Source of the DNA: Bordetella sp. H567
Lineage (GTDB): Bacteria; Pseudomonadota; Gammaproteobacteria; Burkholderiales; Burkholderiaceae_B
Length of the DNA stretch: 64,000 bases
Reading direction: 5' to 3'
NCBI RefSeq assembly: GCF_001704295.1
Contig: NZ_CP012334.1
Location: forward strand, 1-64,000
This document shows, piece after piece, positions 29,667 to 39,869 of this stretch. The position numbers and the translations under genes are program-made. The notes under the pieces are model-generated. The model saw only the letters and a list, made by a program, of their open reading frames with translations, made no database searches and had not been told where the DNA came from. Within the stretch, counting starts at the first letter, position 1. Every line of letters begins with the position of its first letter.

Positions 29667-30635
29667 TCAGTGGTTGGTCAGGCCCGGCGAGCGGGCGACC
29701 ACGTCGGCCCAGAGCTTCGATTGGGCCTGCCATTCCTGCTGGAAGTCGGCGCTGGAACCGCCGCCGGGTTCCAGTCCGCCGCCGCGCAGCACGGCCTGGA
29801 TGTCTGGCGCGGCCAGGGCGCGGTTCAGGGCGGCGTTCAGCCGGTCCACGCGATCGGCCGGCACGCCGGTCCGCGCGAACATGCCCGCCCACGACGAAAT
29901 CTCCATGCCCGGCACGCCCGCTTCGGCCATCGTCGGCACGTCGGGGAAAGCCGCCGACCGCGCGTGGCCCGTGGTGGCAAGGCGCCTGACGCGCCCAGAG
30001 GCCACGAAGGGCTGCGTTACGGCCTGGGTTTCGATCAGCATGTCGGCGTTGCCGGACGCCACGCCCAAGGCGGCCGCGGGACTGCCGTTGAAGGGCACCT
30101 GGTAGATATCGGCGCCGGTGCGTTGTTTCAGGACCTCCGTGGCCAACTGGGCCGCACTGCCAGGCCCGCTGTTGGCGGCGACCAGGGCGCCGGGCTTCTG
30201 CCGCGCGCGGGCGATGAGCGCCGCCATCGAATCGATGCCGCTGTCGCCGCGCACGACCAGGAAGAAGTCGGTCGAATAGAGCTTGCCGACCGCTTTCAAA
30301 TCCTTCAGCACGTCGACGGCCTGGCGCGGATAGACATGCGGATTGATGGCCATGGTGCTGCCGGCGGCCACCAGCACCGTGTAGCCATCGGCGGGGTTTT
30401 TCAAAACCTCTTGCGCGGCGATCTGGCCGTTGGCCCCGGGACGGTTTTCCACGACGACGGGCTGCCCTAGCGCCTGCGCCATGGCGGGCGCGATCGCGCG
30501 CATGCCGGTATCCGGGGTGGAGCCGGCCGGCGAGGCGATGATGAGCGTGACGGGGTGCGCCGGGAAGCCGGTACCGGCCGCGTGGGCGGTGGCGCATGCC
30601 GACAGGCATGCCAGGATCGAGAGCAAGCGGCGCAT
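29667..30635 (-). CDS. Bug/TctC family periplasmic binding receptor
   Basis: 322 residues. Signal peptide is about 1-19 (CATAHA before the cut). Motifs FPAHPVTLIIASPAGSTPD and VENRPGANGQIA are present. The usual PYxPGG stretch is altered to ASPAGST, which may change ligand preference. RBS AAGGAG. First gene of the leftward cluster, divergent from a LysR regulator with a candidate operator between. Confidence 0.9.
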   Translation of the reverse strand: MRRLLSILACLSACATAHAAGTGFPAHPVTLIIASPAGSTPDTGMRAIAPAMAQALGQPVVVENRPGANGQIAAQEVLKNPADGYTVLVAAGSTMAINPHVYPRQAVDVLKDLKAVGKLYSTDFFLVVRGDSGIDSMAALIARARQKPGALVAANSGPGSAAQLATEVLKQRTGADIYQVPFNGSPAAALGVASGNADMLIETQAVTQPFVASGRVRRLATTGHARSAAFPDVPTMAEAGVPGMEISSWAGMFARTGVPADRVDRLNAALNRALAAPDIQAVLRGGGLEPGGGSSADFQQEWQAQSKLWADVVARSPGLTNH

Positions 30636-30728
30636 GGTTGTCTCCTTGCCGGGACGTCGCGTGCTCAGGGAAATGGGCGCGTCGCGTTCCGGTCGACGAT
30701 GACCGGATGGTAGGCAGATCGCCGGCGA

Positions 30729-30741
30729 TGGTCTAATACCA
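30729..30741. promoter_or_regulatory. Candidate LysR operator
   Basis: TGGT-N5-ACCA dyad with T-N11-A form, and ATGGTC repeated 16 bp further on. It lies in the 188-bp gap between the Bug receptor and LysR genes. Confidence 0.45.
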
Positions 30742-30823
30742 AAATGGTCCTGCGCGATACGCGGTGCGTTTCACCGCGCGCGGCACGGCATCACAACCGG
30801 ATCACGGACGGCCCGAACTCGCC

Positions 30824-31741
30824 ATGTCGATACGCGCATCCAACCTGGACCTGCGCATGGTCCAACAATTCTTGGCGGTGGCCGAAACGCTAAGCTTTCG
30901 CAAGGCGGCCGAACAGATGCACATGGCGCAACCACCGCTTAGCCAGGCCATCATGCGCCTGGAAGCCCTGGTGCAAGCCAGGCTTTTCGAGCGATCGCCG
31001 CGCGGCGTGCGGCTGACGCCGGCTGGCGAGGTTTTTAAGCTGGAGGCCGTGCGGCTGTTGAACCAGGCGAGCCGGGCGCTGGAACGCACGCAGCGCGCCG
31101 GGCGCGGGGAATTGGGTACGGTCCACGTTGGCTTCATCGGTCCCGCCATGATCGGGTTGCTACCCAAGGTGATCCTGGCCTTTCGCGAGCGCTTCGCGGG
31201 GGTGGAGCTGGCGCTGCATGAAGGCAGCTCCATGCAGGTCGCGGGCATGATCCATTCCGATACCGTGGATATCGGCTTCCTGGTGACGCCGGCGGAGCTG
31301 CAGCCGGACGTGTCGACCGAGGTCATCGTGGTCGATACGCTGGTGGCCGCGTTGCCCGCGGGACATCGGCTGAGCGGCGAGCCGCGCATACGCCTGGAAG
31401 AGCTGGCCGACGATGCGTTCGTGCTGTTCTCCGCCCAGGGCGTGCCGACGCTCTCCTCGCGTATCGCGGTCTTGTGCCGGCAGGCTGGATTCGAGGCGCG
31501 CATCGCGCAGGAAGCGGTGCAGATATCGACGGTGCTAGGGCTGGTGGCGGGAGGCTTGGGGGTTTCTGTCCTGCCGGGATCCATCGTTGCGTTGGCGACT
31601 GGCGCGGTGGTGTGCAAACCCATCGTCGCGGATGCCGAGCTGTTGCGGGTGAAGATCTGTGCGGCGTATCGGCGTGATCGGCTCAGCGACGCGGCCCAGG
31701 CGTTTTTGATGACGGCCAGGTTGCATGCGAATGGGGGGTAG
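30824..31741 (+). CDS. LysR family transcriptional regulator
   Basis: 305 residues. HTH FLAVAETLSFRKAAEQMHMAQPPLSQAIMRLE in pattern (about 15-47) resembles the BenM/CatM-like group, followed by an effector domain. ATG 30824 is preferred over 30764 for normal spacing to the HTH. Divergent from the Bug/enolase cluster, its probable target. Confidence 0.9.
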   Translation: MSIRASNLDLRMVQQFLAVAETLSFRKAAEQMHMAQPPLSQAIMRLEALVQARLFERSPRGVRLTPAGEVFKLEAVRLLNQASRALERTQRAGRGELGTVHVGFIGPAMIGLLPKVILAFRERFAGVELALHEGSSMQVAGMIHSDTVDIGFLVTPAELQPDVSTEVIVVDTLVAALPAGHRLSGEPRIRLEELADDAFVLFSAQGVPTLSSRIAVLCRQAGFEARIAQEAVQISTVLGLVAGGLGVSVLPGSIVALATGAVVCKPIVADAELLRVKICAAYRRDRLSDAAQAFLMTARLHANGG

Positions 31742-31780
31742 GTTCCCCCAGCCCTACATGCGCGATATGCCCCGCAGGCC

Positions 31781-32800
31781 TCAATACCGGCCGAAGAGCG
31801 CCCGCAGTACCTCGAGATCCGAGGTTTGCGACAACGCCAGCGCCAACAGAATGCGCGCCTTCTGAGGACTGAGCGAATTCCCCGCGATCCAGCCGTTTTC
31901 CCGCAAGGCACGGCGGTTGGCGACGCGGCCGCTGGCGGCGCGGGTGCATTGGACCAGTGCCACCCCATCGCGGCGCGCGCGCTCGTACGCATCGCGTTCG
32001 GCCTTGGCCGGCATCCCCGGCGCCAGACCCGCGCAGACGATGCCGCGCGCGCCCGCGGCCACGCAGGCTTGCACCAGCGTGCCATCCGCACCGATGTAGG
32101 AATAGAGGATGTCCACGCGCGGCAATACGGCATCATCCGGCACCGCGGTGAACGCGGGCAGCGTGGGATCCACCTCGCGCGCTTCATTGCGGCGGTAGTA
32201 GAAGACGCCATCCGGGTCCACCACGCCCAGCGGCCCGAAGTCGGCGGAGCGGAACGTCTGTACGCGCAGCGTGTGCGTCTTCACGACATCGCGCGCCGAC
32301 GAAATTTCGTCGTTCAGCACCACCAGCACGCCGCGCCCGCGCGATTGCGGCGCCGCCGCCGTGCGCAGGGCCGCGATCACGTTCATGGGGGCGTCCGACC
32401 CGACGGCGCTGAGGGGGCGTTGCGCACCCACCAGCACGACCGGCTGTTCCAGCGACAAGGTCAGGTCCAGGAAGAAAGCGGTTTCCTCCAGCGTGGCGGT
32501 GCCGTGCAGGATCACAAAGCCGGCCAGGTCTGGCTGTTCCGCCGCCATGCGGCGTATCGTCGTACGCAGCGCGAACCAGTCCTGCATGGTGATCGCCGAA
32601 CTGCTGACCTCGCGGAAAGGAACCAATACCGCGCGGGCTACGCTGGCGGTCTCGGGGATCGCCCGAAGCACATCCTCCACGCTCAGCTTGGCGCCGAACT
32701 CCGGATAGTCCATGGTATCCAGGGGCCCCGTGCCACGCGATGTGATGGTGCCGCCGCAACCGATGATGGCCACGCGAGGAAGGGAAGTGCTGTCGGTCAT
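31781..32800 (-). CDS. Asparaginase-family amidohydrolase with altered active site
   Basis: 339 residues, no signal peptide, so cytoplasmic. The first catalytic threonine is in GCGGTITS (near 18), and the distal lysine in the ARDVVKTHT block is retained. The second signature, normally HGTDTxEET, reads HGTATLEET (near 98), so the Asp that normally contacts the substrate amino group is Ala. The enzyme may therefore act on a different amide, or be impaired. RBS AGGAG. Flanked by two LysR genes, convergent with the first and 32 bp downstream of the second. Confidence 0.82.
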   Translation of the reverse strand: MTDSTSLPRVAIIGCGGTITSRGTGPLDTMDYPEFGAKLSVEDVLRAIPETASVARAVLVPFREVSSSAITMQDWFALRTTIRRMAAEQPDLAGFVILHGTATLEETAFFLDLTLSLEQPVVLVGAQRPLSAVGSDAPMNVIAALRTAAAPQSRGRGVLVVLNDEISSARDVVKTHTLRVQTFRSADFGPLGVVDPDGVFYYRRNEAREVDPTLPAFTAVPDDAVLPRVDILYSYIGADGTLVQACVAAGARGIVCAGLAPGMPAKAERDAYERARRDGVALVQCTRAASGRVANRRALRENGWIAGNSLSPQKARILLALALSQTSDLEVLRALFGRY

Positions 32801-32832
32801 GAGAACGCTCCTATGGGTCGACGGGCGACACA

Positions 32833-33720
32833 CTAGCCCTGTTGGAGAATTCGCGCAAACGCCTGCGCCGTGGGATTCAGGTTGTCGGGCCTGCGGGCGC
32901 AGTACAGGTCCACGTCGAAGGCGTTGGGCAAGCCGGACAGCGGCCGGTACACCACCGAATTGCGCAAGCCGGCGGCGGATTCCGGGACCAGCGCCATGCC
33001 CATGCCGCCCTCGACCAGCGCCAGCAGCGTGGGCAGCACGCTTTCGTAGACGATGCGCGGCCGCACGTTATGGTCGCGGAACAGCCGGGTCTGCACGGCA
33101 TTGAAGTACGAGGAGCCCTCGCGCTGGAAGCCCACCATGGCCTGGCCGTCCAGCCGGGCCATGGGCACCTGGTCCAGGTCGCGGTAGGGATGGTCGGCCG
33201 GCATCGCCAGCACCATTTTTTCTCGATGCACGCGCTCGAAGATCAGGTCGTGCTCGATCGCGCGGGGCAGGCGGCGGAAGATGGCGATGTCTATGGTGCC
33301 GGACATCAGCCGGTCGGTGATTACGCCGGTCAGCTCTTCGAACAGCACCAGTTCGACGTCGGGATAGGCGGCGCGGTAGCGGGCGATCGCCCCGGGCAGT
33401 ACGCGATAGGCCGCGGTGCTGACGAAGCCCACGGCCAGGCGGCCCGCATCGCCGCTGCCGGCGCGGCGCACCGCGCGCAGGGTCGAATCGTTGTCGTCGA
33501 TCAGGCGCCGCGCCCGGTGCAGCAGCACTACGCCCGCTTGCGTCAGCCGCACCGAGCGTGTCGAACGCACGAACAGCTCTGTGCCCACTTCCGCTTCGAA
33601 CTGGCGGATGAGCTGGCTGAGCGGCGGCTGGCTGATGTTCAGCCGGATCGCTGCCCGGCCAAAATGCAGCTCCTCCGCCACGACGACGAAGGCGCGCAGG
33701 GCGCGCGACAGGAGAGGCAT
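32833..33720 (-). CDS. LysR family transcriptional regulator
   Basis: 295 residues. HTH FVVVAEELHFGRAAIRLNISQPPLSQLIRQFE in pattern (about 10-43), then an effector domain. Divergent from the amidase/ABC transporter operon with a 138-bp AT-rich gap. The asparaginase-family gene follows in the same direction, so it may regulate both amide-related loci. Confidence 0.9.
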   Translation of the reverse strand: MPLLSRALRAFVVVAEELHFGRAAIRLNISQPPLSQLIRQFEAEVGTELFVRSTRSVRLTQAGVVLLHRARRLIDDNDSTLRAVRRAGSGDAGRLAVGFVSTAAYRVLPGAIARYRAAYPDVELVLFEELTGVITDRLMSGTIDIAIFRRLPRAIEHDLIFERVHREKMVLAMPADHPYRDLDQVPMARLDGQAMVGFQREGSSYFNAVQTRLFRDHNVRPRIVYESVLPTLLALVEGGMGMALVPESAAGLRNSVVYRPLSGLPNAFDVDLYCARRPDNLNPTAQAFARILQQG

Positions 33721-33767
33721 CGTTTTCCCGGATGATTGAGTCAGAATCCATCTTAATTTTTCGGTTA

Positions 33768-33789
33768 GATTGTATTAGACATATCAATC
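33768..33789. promoter_or_regulatory. Candidate LysR operator
   Basis: GATTG...CAATC inverted repeat (33768-33772/33785-33789) surrounds a TGT-N5-ACA core in an AT-rich tract between the LysR and amidase genes. Weak evidence. Confidence 0.3.
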
Positions 33790-33858
33790 CACGCTCCATA
33801 AAGTAGTCAGGCTGGAGGGCGGCCCGGCTCGCCATGAATACATCCATGGGACGTTGAA

Positions 33859-35151
33859 GTGAAACCTTTGAACCAGTTGACCGCATGGGAAGCCGCCGCC
33901 GCCATCGAGCGCGGCGAGACCACGCCTACCGCCGTCGTCCAGGCCTGCCTGGATCGCATCGCCGAACGCAACGACCAGATCCGGGCCTTCGTGGCCTGTG
34001 ACCCGCAGCGTGCCCTGGCCGGGGCCAAGCAGGCCGAAGCCATGGCCGCCGGGCCGCTGCGCGGGGTGCCTTTCGCCGCCAAGGACATTTTCGATACCGC
34101 GGACTATCCCACCGAGTACGGTTCGCCCATCTACCGGGGACACCGCCCGGTCACCGACGCGGGCTGCGTGGCGATGGCCAAGCATCGCGGCGCGGTGCTG
34201 ATCGGCAAGGTCGCGACGGGCGAATTCGCGACGCAGACGCCGAGCAAGGCGGTGAACCCGCTGCGCGTCACCCATACGCCGGGGGGATCGTCCAGCGGAT
34301 CGGGGGCGGCGGTCGGCGACTGCATGGTGCAGGTGGCCTTCGGCACGCAGACCACCGGTTCCATCGTGCGGCCGGCGATCTACTGCGGCGCGGTGGGATA
34401 CAAGCCCAGCTTCGGTCTCATCGCCACGGCCGGCATGAAGGCCCTGAGCCCATCGCAGGACACCATCGGTGTGATCACGCGCGACGTCGCCGACGCCGCG
34501 TTCTTCACGATGGGTCTGCATGGCGCGCGCGACGTCATGTCGGGCAGCATCCTGCGGCCGCGCATCGGCCTGTGCCTGTCGCGGCAATGGGACTATGCCC
34601 ATCCGTCCACCATCGCCGCCATCGAGCGGGCCGCGGACCGCCTGCAAAAAGCCGGCGCCCAGGTGACGCGCTTCTGGCTGCCGGCCGAGCTCGAAGCGCT
34701 GGAGGCCACCCAGCTGCGGGTATTCGCTTTCGAAGCGCGCCAGACGCTGGCGCAGGAAAGACTGAACAGCGAAAGCCTGCTCAGCCCGCGGTTGCAGGCG
34801 CGCCTGCAGAGCGGCGCCGAGATCGGCCTGGACGAATACACGGGGATGCTGCAGCACGTCGCGCAGATGCGCGCCCGCGCCCGCGCGCTGTTCGACGACT
34901 ACGATGTATTGCTCTATCCGGCCGCGGACGGCGAAGCGGAAGCCGGCCACGACTATGCGGGATCCCCGCGCTACGGCGCGATCTGGACATTGCTGCACAT
35001 GCCCTGCGTGTCCTTCCCGCTGGAAATCGGTCCCGGCGGCCTGCCGCTGGGGGCCCAACTGATCGGCGCCTACGGCCAGGACACCCGCTTGCTGGCCGCG
35101 GCGCGCTTCGCCACCTCGGTACTGGGCCCCGTGCCCCGGCCGACTGCCTGA
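33859..35151 (+). CDS. Amidase signature family amidase
   Basis: 430 residues. The Ser-cisSer-Lys triad is visible: Lys in AAKDIFDT (near 75), cis-Ser in GGSSSGSGAAVG (near 143) and the nucleophile in QTTGSIVRPA (near 172). No signal peptide. Immediately upstream of a substrate-binding protein and four ABC transporter genes, so the imported compound is probably an amide or is hydrolysed to an amine and acid. Confidence 0.92.
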   Translation: MKPLNQLTAWEAAAAIERGETTPTAVVQACLDRIAERNDQIRAFVACDPQRALAGAKQAEAMAAGPLRGVPFAAKDIFDTADYPTEYGSPIYRGHRPVTDAGCVAMAKHRGAVLIGKVATGEFATQTPSKAVNPLRVTHTPGGSSSGSGAAVGDCMVQVAFGTQTTGSIVRPAIYCGAVGYKPSFGLIATAGMKALSPSQDTIGVITRDVADAAFFTMGLHGARDVMSGSILRPRIGLCLSRQWDYAHPSTIAAIERAADRLQKAGAQVTRFWLPAELEALEATQLRVFAFEARQTLAQERLNSESLLSPRLQARLQSGAEIGLDEYTGMLQHVAQMRARARALFDDYDVLLYPAADGEAEAGHDYAGSPRYGAIWTLLHMPCVSFPLEIGPGGLPLGAQLIGAYGQDTRLLAAARFATSVLGPVPRPTA

Positions 35152-35193
35152 CCACCTTCAACCGCACCGTAGCCAAAACAAGGGGAATACCTT

Positions 35194-36372
35194 ATGCACG
35201 CGAAGAAACTGCTGGGAAGCTTGATACTGACCGCGCTGGGCGCGGGCGTGGCCCTGTCCGCGCAAGCCCAGGAAACGCTGAAGATCGGCGGCATCGGGCC
35301 GCTGTCGGGCGGCGGCACTGCCTGGGGCCTGGCCGTGCAGCGCGGCGTGCAGATGGCCATCGACGAGGCCAACGCCCAGGGCGGCCTGAAGATCGGCGGC
35401 AAGACCTACAAGCCCGAACTGGTGATGTACGACGACAAGTACACCGCTACGGGCGGCCGGACCGCCGCCGAGCGCCTGGTCAACTACGACAAGGTCAACT
35501 TCATCATCGGTCCGATCGGCACGCCGTCGGCCATGGCTGTCGTGCCCATCACGAACCAGGCCAAGGCCATCGTGCTGTCGGACGGCTACGCGCCCGACAT
35601 CCTGAAACAGGGCGGCCAGAACGGGTACAACTTCCGCTCGATGAACAGCAACGTCGAGTTCGGCCCTGCCATGGTGAAGTGGCTGAAGGACACGCATCCC
35701 AAGGTGAAGAAGGTCGCGCTGATCGTCCCCAACGACGCGACCGGCCAGGTGGTGATGCCCACTCTGGGCCAGACCTACAAGGACAACGGCTACACCGTGT
35801 GGTCGGAAAGCTATGAGCGCGGCTCGAAGGAATTCACGCCGCTGCTGACGCGCATGATGGCGCAGGGCGTGGACCTCCTGGACCTGAACCTGAACGCGCC
35901 GGGCGAAGCGGGACTGCTGGTCAAGCAGGCGCGCCAGATCGGCTACAAGGGCTTGATCTGGCAGGTCGGCGGGCCCGGCATCGACGAGATCAACGATATC
36001 GCCGGCCCCAATGCCGAAGGCTTCATGTCCTATGACGTGTTCGACTTCCGCGAACCGGGCGCGCAGAAATTCGTCGATGCGTACAAGAAGCGCTGGAGCG
36101 GCGTGATCAACGCGCAAACGCCGGGCTGGTACAACTCGGCCAGGATCCTTTTCAAGGCGCTGGAGAACGCCGGCACCGTCACCGATACGGACAAGGTGCG
36201 CACCGCCCTGGAGAACCTGGGCGGCTACGACGCCGGCATTTACGGCCCGGTGGTGTGGGGCGGCCAGAAGGCCTATGGCGTGAACCGCCAGCTGCTGAAC
36301 AAGTTCTGGATCACCCAGATCAAGGACGGCAAGCCGCAGACGATCACGACCCTGACGCCCGTCAAGGAATAA
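35194..36372 (+). CDS. Branched-chain amino acid-type ABC substrate-binding protein
   Basis: 392 residues. Signal peptide is about 1-25 (SAQAQ before the cut). Periplasmic-binding-protein type I fold: IGGIGPLSGGGTAWGLAVQRGVQMAIDEAN (pattern near 29-57) and GPIGTPSAMAVVPITNQAK near 108. It captures the ligand for the LivHMGF-type transporter downstream. The ligand is unknown but likely an amide or amino-acid-like compound given the amidase. A perfect hairpin after the stop probably stabilises its message. Confidence 0.9.
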   Translation: MHAKKLLGSLILTALGAGVALSAQAQETLKIGGIGPLSGGGTAWGLAVQRGVQMAIDEANAQGGLKIGGKTYKPELVMYDDKYTATGGRTAAERLVNYDKVNFIIGPIGTPSAMAVVPITNQAKAIVLSDGYAPDILKQGGQNGYNFRSMNSNVEFGPAMVKWLKDTHPKVKKVALIVPNDATGQVVMPTLGQTYKDNGYTVWSESYERGSKEFTPLLTRMMAQGVDLLDLNLNAPGEAGLLVKQARQIGYKGLIWQVGGPGIDEINDIAGPNAEGFMSYDVFDFREPGAQKFVDAYKKRWSGVINAQTPGWYNSARILFKALENAGTVTDTDKVRTALENLGGYDAGIYGPVVWGGQKAYGVNRQLLNKFWITQIKDGKPQTITTLTPVKE

Positions 36373-36380
36373 GCCTTATC

Positions 36381-36409
36381 CGTCCGGCGCGGGCTCACCG
36401 CGCCGGACG
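36381..36409 (+). other. Intercistronic hairpin after the binding-protein gene
   Basis: Perfect 11-bp inverted repeat (36381-36391 and 36399-36409) with a 7-nt loop and no T tract, between the receptor and permease genes. Such stems commonly protect or partially terminate the receptor mRNA, giving more receptor than permease; that role is inferred. Confidence 0.6.
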
Positions 36410-36430
36410 TTCCGCCATCAAGGGGATTGC

Positions 36431-37300
36431 ATGTTTTCCGCACCGGTCCTGACCCAGGTGCTGATCAACGGCCTGAGCCTCAGCGCGATCTACGTCCTGA
36501 TCGCGCTGGGGTTCACGTTGTTGTTCGGCATCATGAAGGTGGTCAACTTCGCCCACGGCAGTTTCGCCATGCTGGGCGGCTATGCGCTGCACTATTATTT
36601 CGGCGAATTCAAGCTGCCCTATGTGGTGGCGATCCTGCTGGCGGGACTGACGGTCGCCGCCGCCAGCATGGTGCTGGAATGGCTGGTGTTCCGCCGCTTT
36701 TACCAGAAGATGTTCCAGAGCATGATCGGCCTGCTGGGACTGGACATCGCCATCGTCTACAGCAGCGTGCTGGTGTGGGACGTCTATGAGCGTTCCATCC
36801 CGGCGGCGGTGGACGCCATGGTGCCGATCGGCGCGGTCTCGATACCGGCCGACAAGCTGATGATCATCGGCATCGCCATCGTGGTGCTGCTGGCGTTCTG
36901 GGCCTTCATGAGCCTGAGCCGCTACGGCCTGGCGGTGCGCGCCGCATCCGAAGATATCGAGATCGCCGAGGCGCAGGGCGTGAATACCCGGCGCATTTAC
37001 CAACTGGCGTTTTTCCTGGCGGTGTTCATGACCGCCATCGCCGGCGCGATCTATGCGCAGACCTACGCGTTGTCGCCGTTCATGGGCGACCGGCCGCTGA
37101 TGGTGGCCTTCATCGTGGTGATCCTGGGCGGCATGGGCAGCATCCCCGGCGCGGCGCTGGGCGGCGTGCTGTTCGGCTTCGGCGAAAGCTTCCTGTCGAC
37201 CTTCTACGGATCGGCCACGTCCACCTTCGTTTCCTTCGGCGTGGTCATCGCGCTGCTGGTGGTGCGCCCCTGGGGCCTGCTTGGAAAACCGGAACGCTGA
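36431..37300 (+). CDS. livH: LivH-type ABC permease
   Basis: 289-residue inner-membrane permease with about eight hydrophobic segments. Begins with LINGLSLSAIYVLIALGFTLLFGIMKVVNFAHG-like family sequence. The cytoplasmic coupling loop includes AASEDIEIAEAQGVNTRRIY (EAA-like, about 177-197). RBS AAGGGG. Pairs with the next gene as the transmembrane heterodimer; 7 bp separate the two. Symbol is by family; substrate not proven. Confidence 0.9.
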   Translation: MFSAPVLTQVLINGLSLSAIYVLIALGFTLLFGIMKVVNFAHGSFAMLGGYALHYYFGEFKLPYVVAILLAGLTVAAASMVLEWLVFRRFYQKMFQSMIGLLGLDIAIVYSSVLVWDVYERSIPAAVDAMVPIGAVSIPADKLMIIGIAIVVLLAFWAFMSLSRYGLAVRAASEDIEIAEAQGVNTRRIYQLAFFLAVFMTAIAGAIYAQTYALSPFMGDRPLMVAFIVVILGGMGSIPGAALGGVLFGFGESFLSTFYGSATSTFVSFGVVIALLVVRPWGLLGKPER

Positions 37301-37307
37301 GGCCGCC

Positions 37308-38305
37308 ATGTCGAACATTTCCTCGAACACACTGGCCGCGCGGCGGCCTCGCACCGGCGTCACGCGCGGGATGACAGTGCTCTGCGTGGGCATCCTGGCC
37401 ACCGTGATATTGGCCGTGCTGCCGCATGTGGCGGACAACCCCTTCATCCTGGCCATCGGCGCCTTGATCCTGCTGAACGTCATCGGCGCGCTCAGCCTGC
37501 ACCTGATCATACGCACCGGCCATATCTCGCTGTCGCATGCCGGATTCATGGGCGTCGGCGCCTACGCCTGCGCGCTGTCCGTGCTGAAGCTGGGCGTCTC
37601 CCCCTTCGTGGGCCTGGCGATCGGCGCCGCGGCCTCCGGCCTGCTGGCGCTGCTGGTCGGGCCTATCCTGCTGCGGCTGACGGGCAAGTATTTCGTGCTG
37701 GTCACCTTCCTGCTGGGCGAGATCATCCGCCTGGTGCTGGTGGAGTGGGAAAGCCTGACGGGCGGCTCCAACGGCCTGTCCAACCTGCCGGACCTGCACG
37801 CGGGGTGGAATTCGCCGCTGGCGCAGTACTACATCGCCCTGGTCGCCGCCGTGCTGGTCGCCGCCCTGTGCATCCGCCTGCTGATGTCGGAAACGGGCCG
37901 CGCCATCGATGCGGTGCGCGAGGCGCAACGGCTGACCGAATGCGCGGGCGTGCCGGTGCTGCGGTTGAAGGTCGGCGTCTTCGTGCTGGGCTGCGCGCTG
38001 GTTGGCCTGCAGGGCGGGCTGCTGGCTTTCTTCATGCACTACATCGACCCCACCACCTTCGGCATGACGGATTCGCTGAACCTGGTCGTAATGAACGTGC
38101 TGGGCGGCATGTATCACGTCGTGGGGCCCATCATCGGCGCCGTATTCCTGGTGGCACTGCCGGAGCTGCTGCGCGGCTACGTGGAGGTCCAGCGGATCCT
38201 CTTCGGTGTCGCGCTGATCGTGGTCATGGCTTCTTTCCCCACCGGCATGGCGGGATTGGCGGCCATGCTGCGCGGCATGCGCCGCGAACGCAAGGAGGCG
38301 CGCGC

Positions 38306-38309
<4 letters not shown>
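37308..38309 (+). CDS. livM: LivM-type ABC permease
   Basis: 333-residue inner-membrane permease. Family marks are LSLHLIIRTGHISLSHAGFMGVGAY-like sequence (near 60) and the coupling loop AIDAVREAQRLTECAGV (near 200). The ATG at 37308 is chosen rather than the in-frame start inside livH. Its stop overlaps the ATPase start as ATGA at 38306-38309. Confidence 0.9.
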
Positions 38310-39065
<756 letters not shown>

Positions 39066-39088
<23 letters not shown>

Positions 39089-39776
39089 CCTGGACGTGCG
39101 CTACGGCCGCGTCGCGGGCACGCGGTCGCTGAGTTTGAGCATCGGCGAAGCCGAGACCGTGGCGCTGATCGGCTCGAACGGCGCGGGAAAGAGCAGCACG
39201 CTCAAGGCCATCACGGGATTGGTGAACGGCTACGGCGGCGACGTCCTGTGGCAAGGCAAAAGCATCAAGGGCATGGCGGCATCGGAAGTCGTCAAGCTGG
39301 GCATCGGTTTTTCGCCGGAAGGCCGGCGCGTCTTTCCGTCGCTGACCGTGCAGGAGAACCTGAAGATGGGTGCCTTCGGCCGCGGCGGCGACCGCCTGGC
39401 CGAACGCATGGAACAGATGTTCGGCTATTTCCCGCGCCTGAAGGAAAGGGCGCGCCAGGCCGCCGGCAGCTTGTCCGGCGGCGAACAGCAGATGCTGGCC
39501 ATCGGCAGGGCCTTGATGAGCGGCCCCAAGCTGTTCCTGCTGGACGAACCTTCGCTCGGGCTGGCGCCCATTATCGTGGAGCGCATCGGCGACATCCTGC
39601 TGGAGATCCAGCAACGCGAAGGCCTGGCCTTCGTGCTGGCGGAACAGAACGCCAATTGGGCGATGCGCGTGGCCCGGCGCACGGCCATCCTGCAATTGGG
39701 CGAAAAGGTGTTCGACGATGCTTCCGCGGCGCTGCTCGAAGACCCGAAGGTGCAGACCGCTTTCCTGGGCGTGTAA
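39066..39776 (+). CDS. livF: LivF-type ABC ATPase
   Basis: 236 residues. Walker A GSNGAGKS (near 37), signature LSGGEQQMLAIGRAL (near 137), Walker B LFLLDEPSLGLAP (near 157) and the conserved EQNA switch region (near 197). Second nucleotide-binding subunit of the transporter. ATG 39066 lies within the livG end, preceded by GAGGA. The operon apparently continues to the deacetylase gene 93 bp further on. Confidence 0.9.
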
Positions 39777-39869
39777 CCGTGGACACTGGCTTTTCTACCC
39801 TGACGTTGCGACCCTCGCATTCCGGCTATCCGGGTTACTGACGTCGATTTCCATCATCGGATTGATCCC

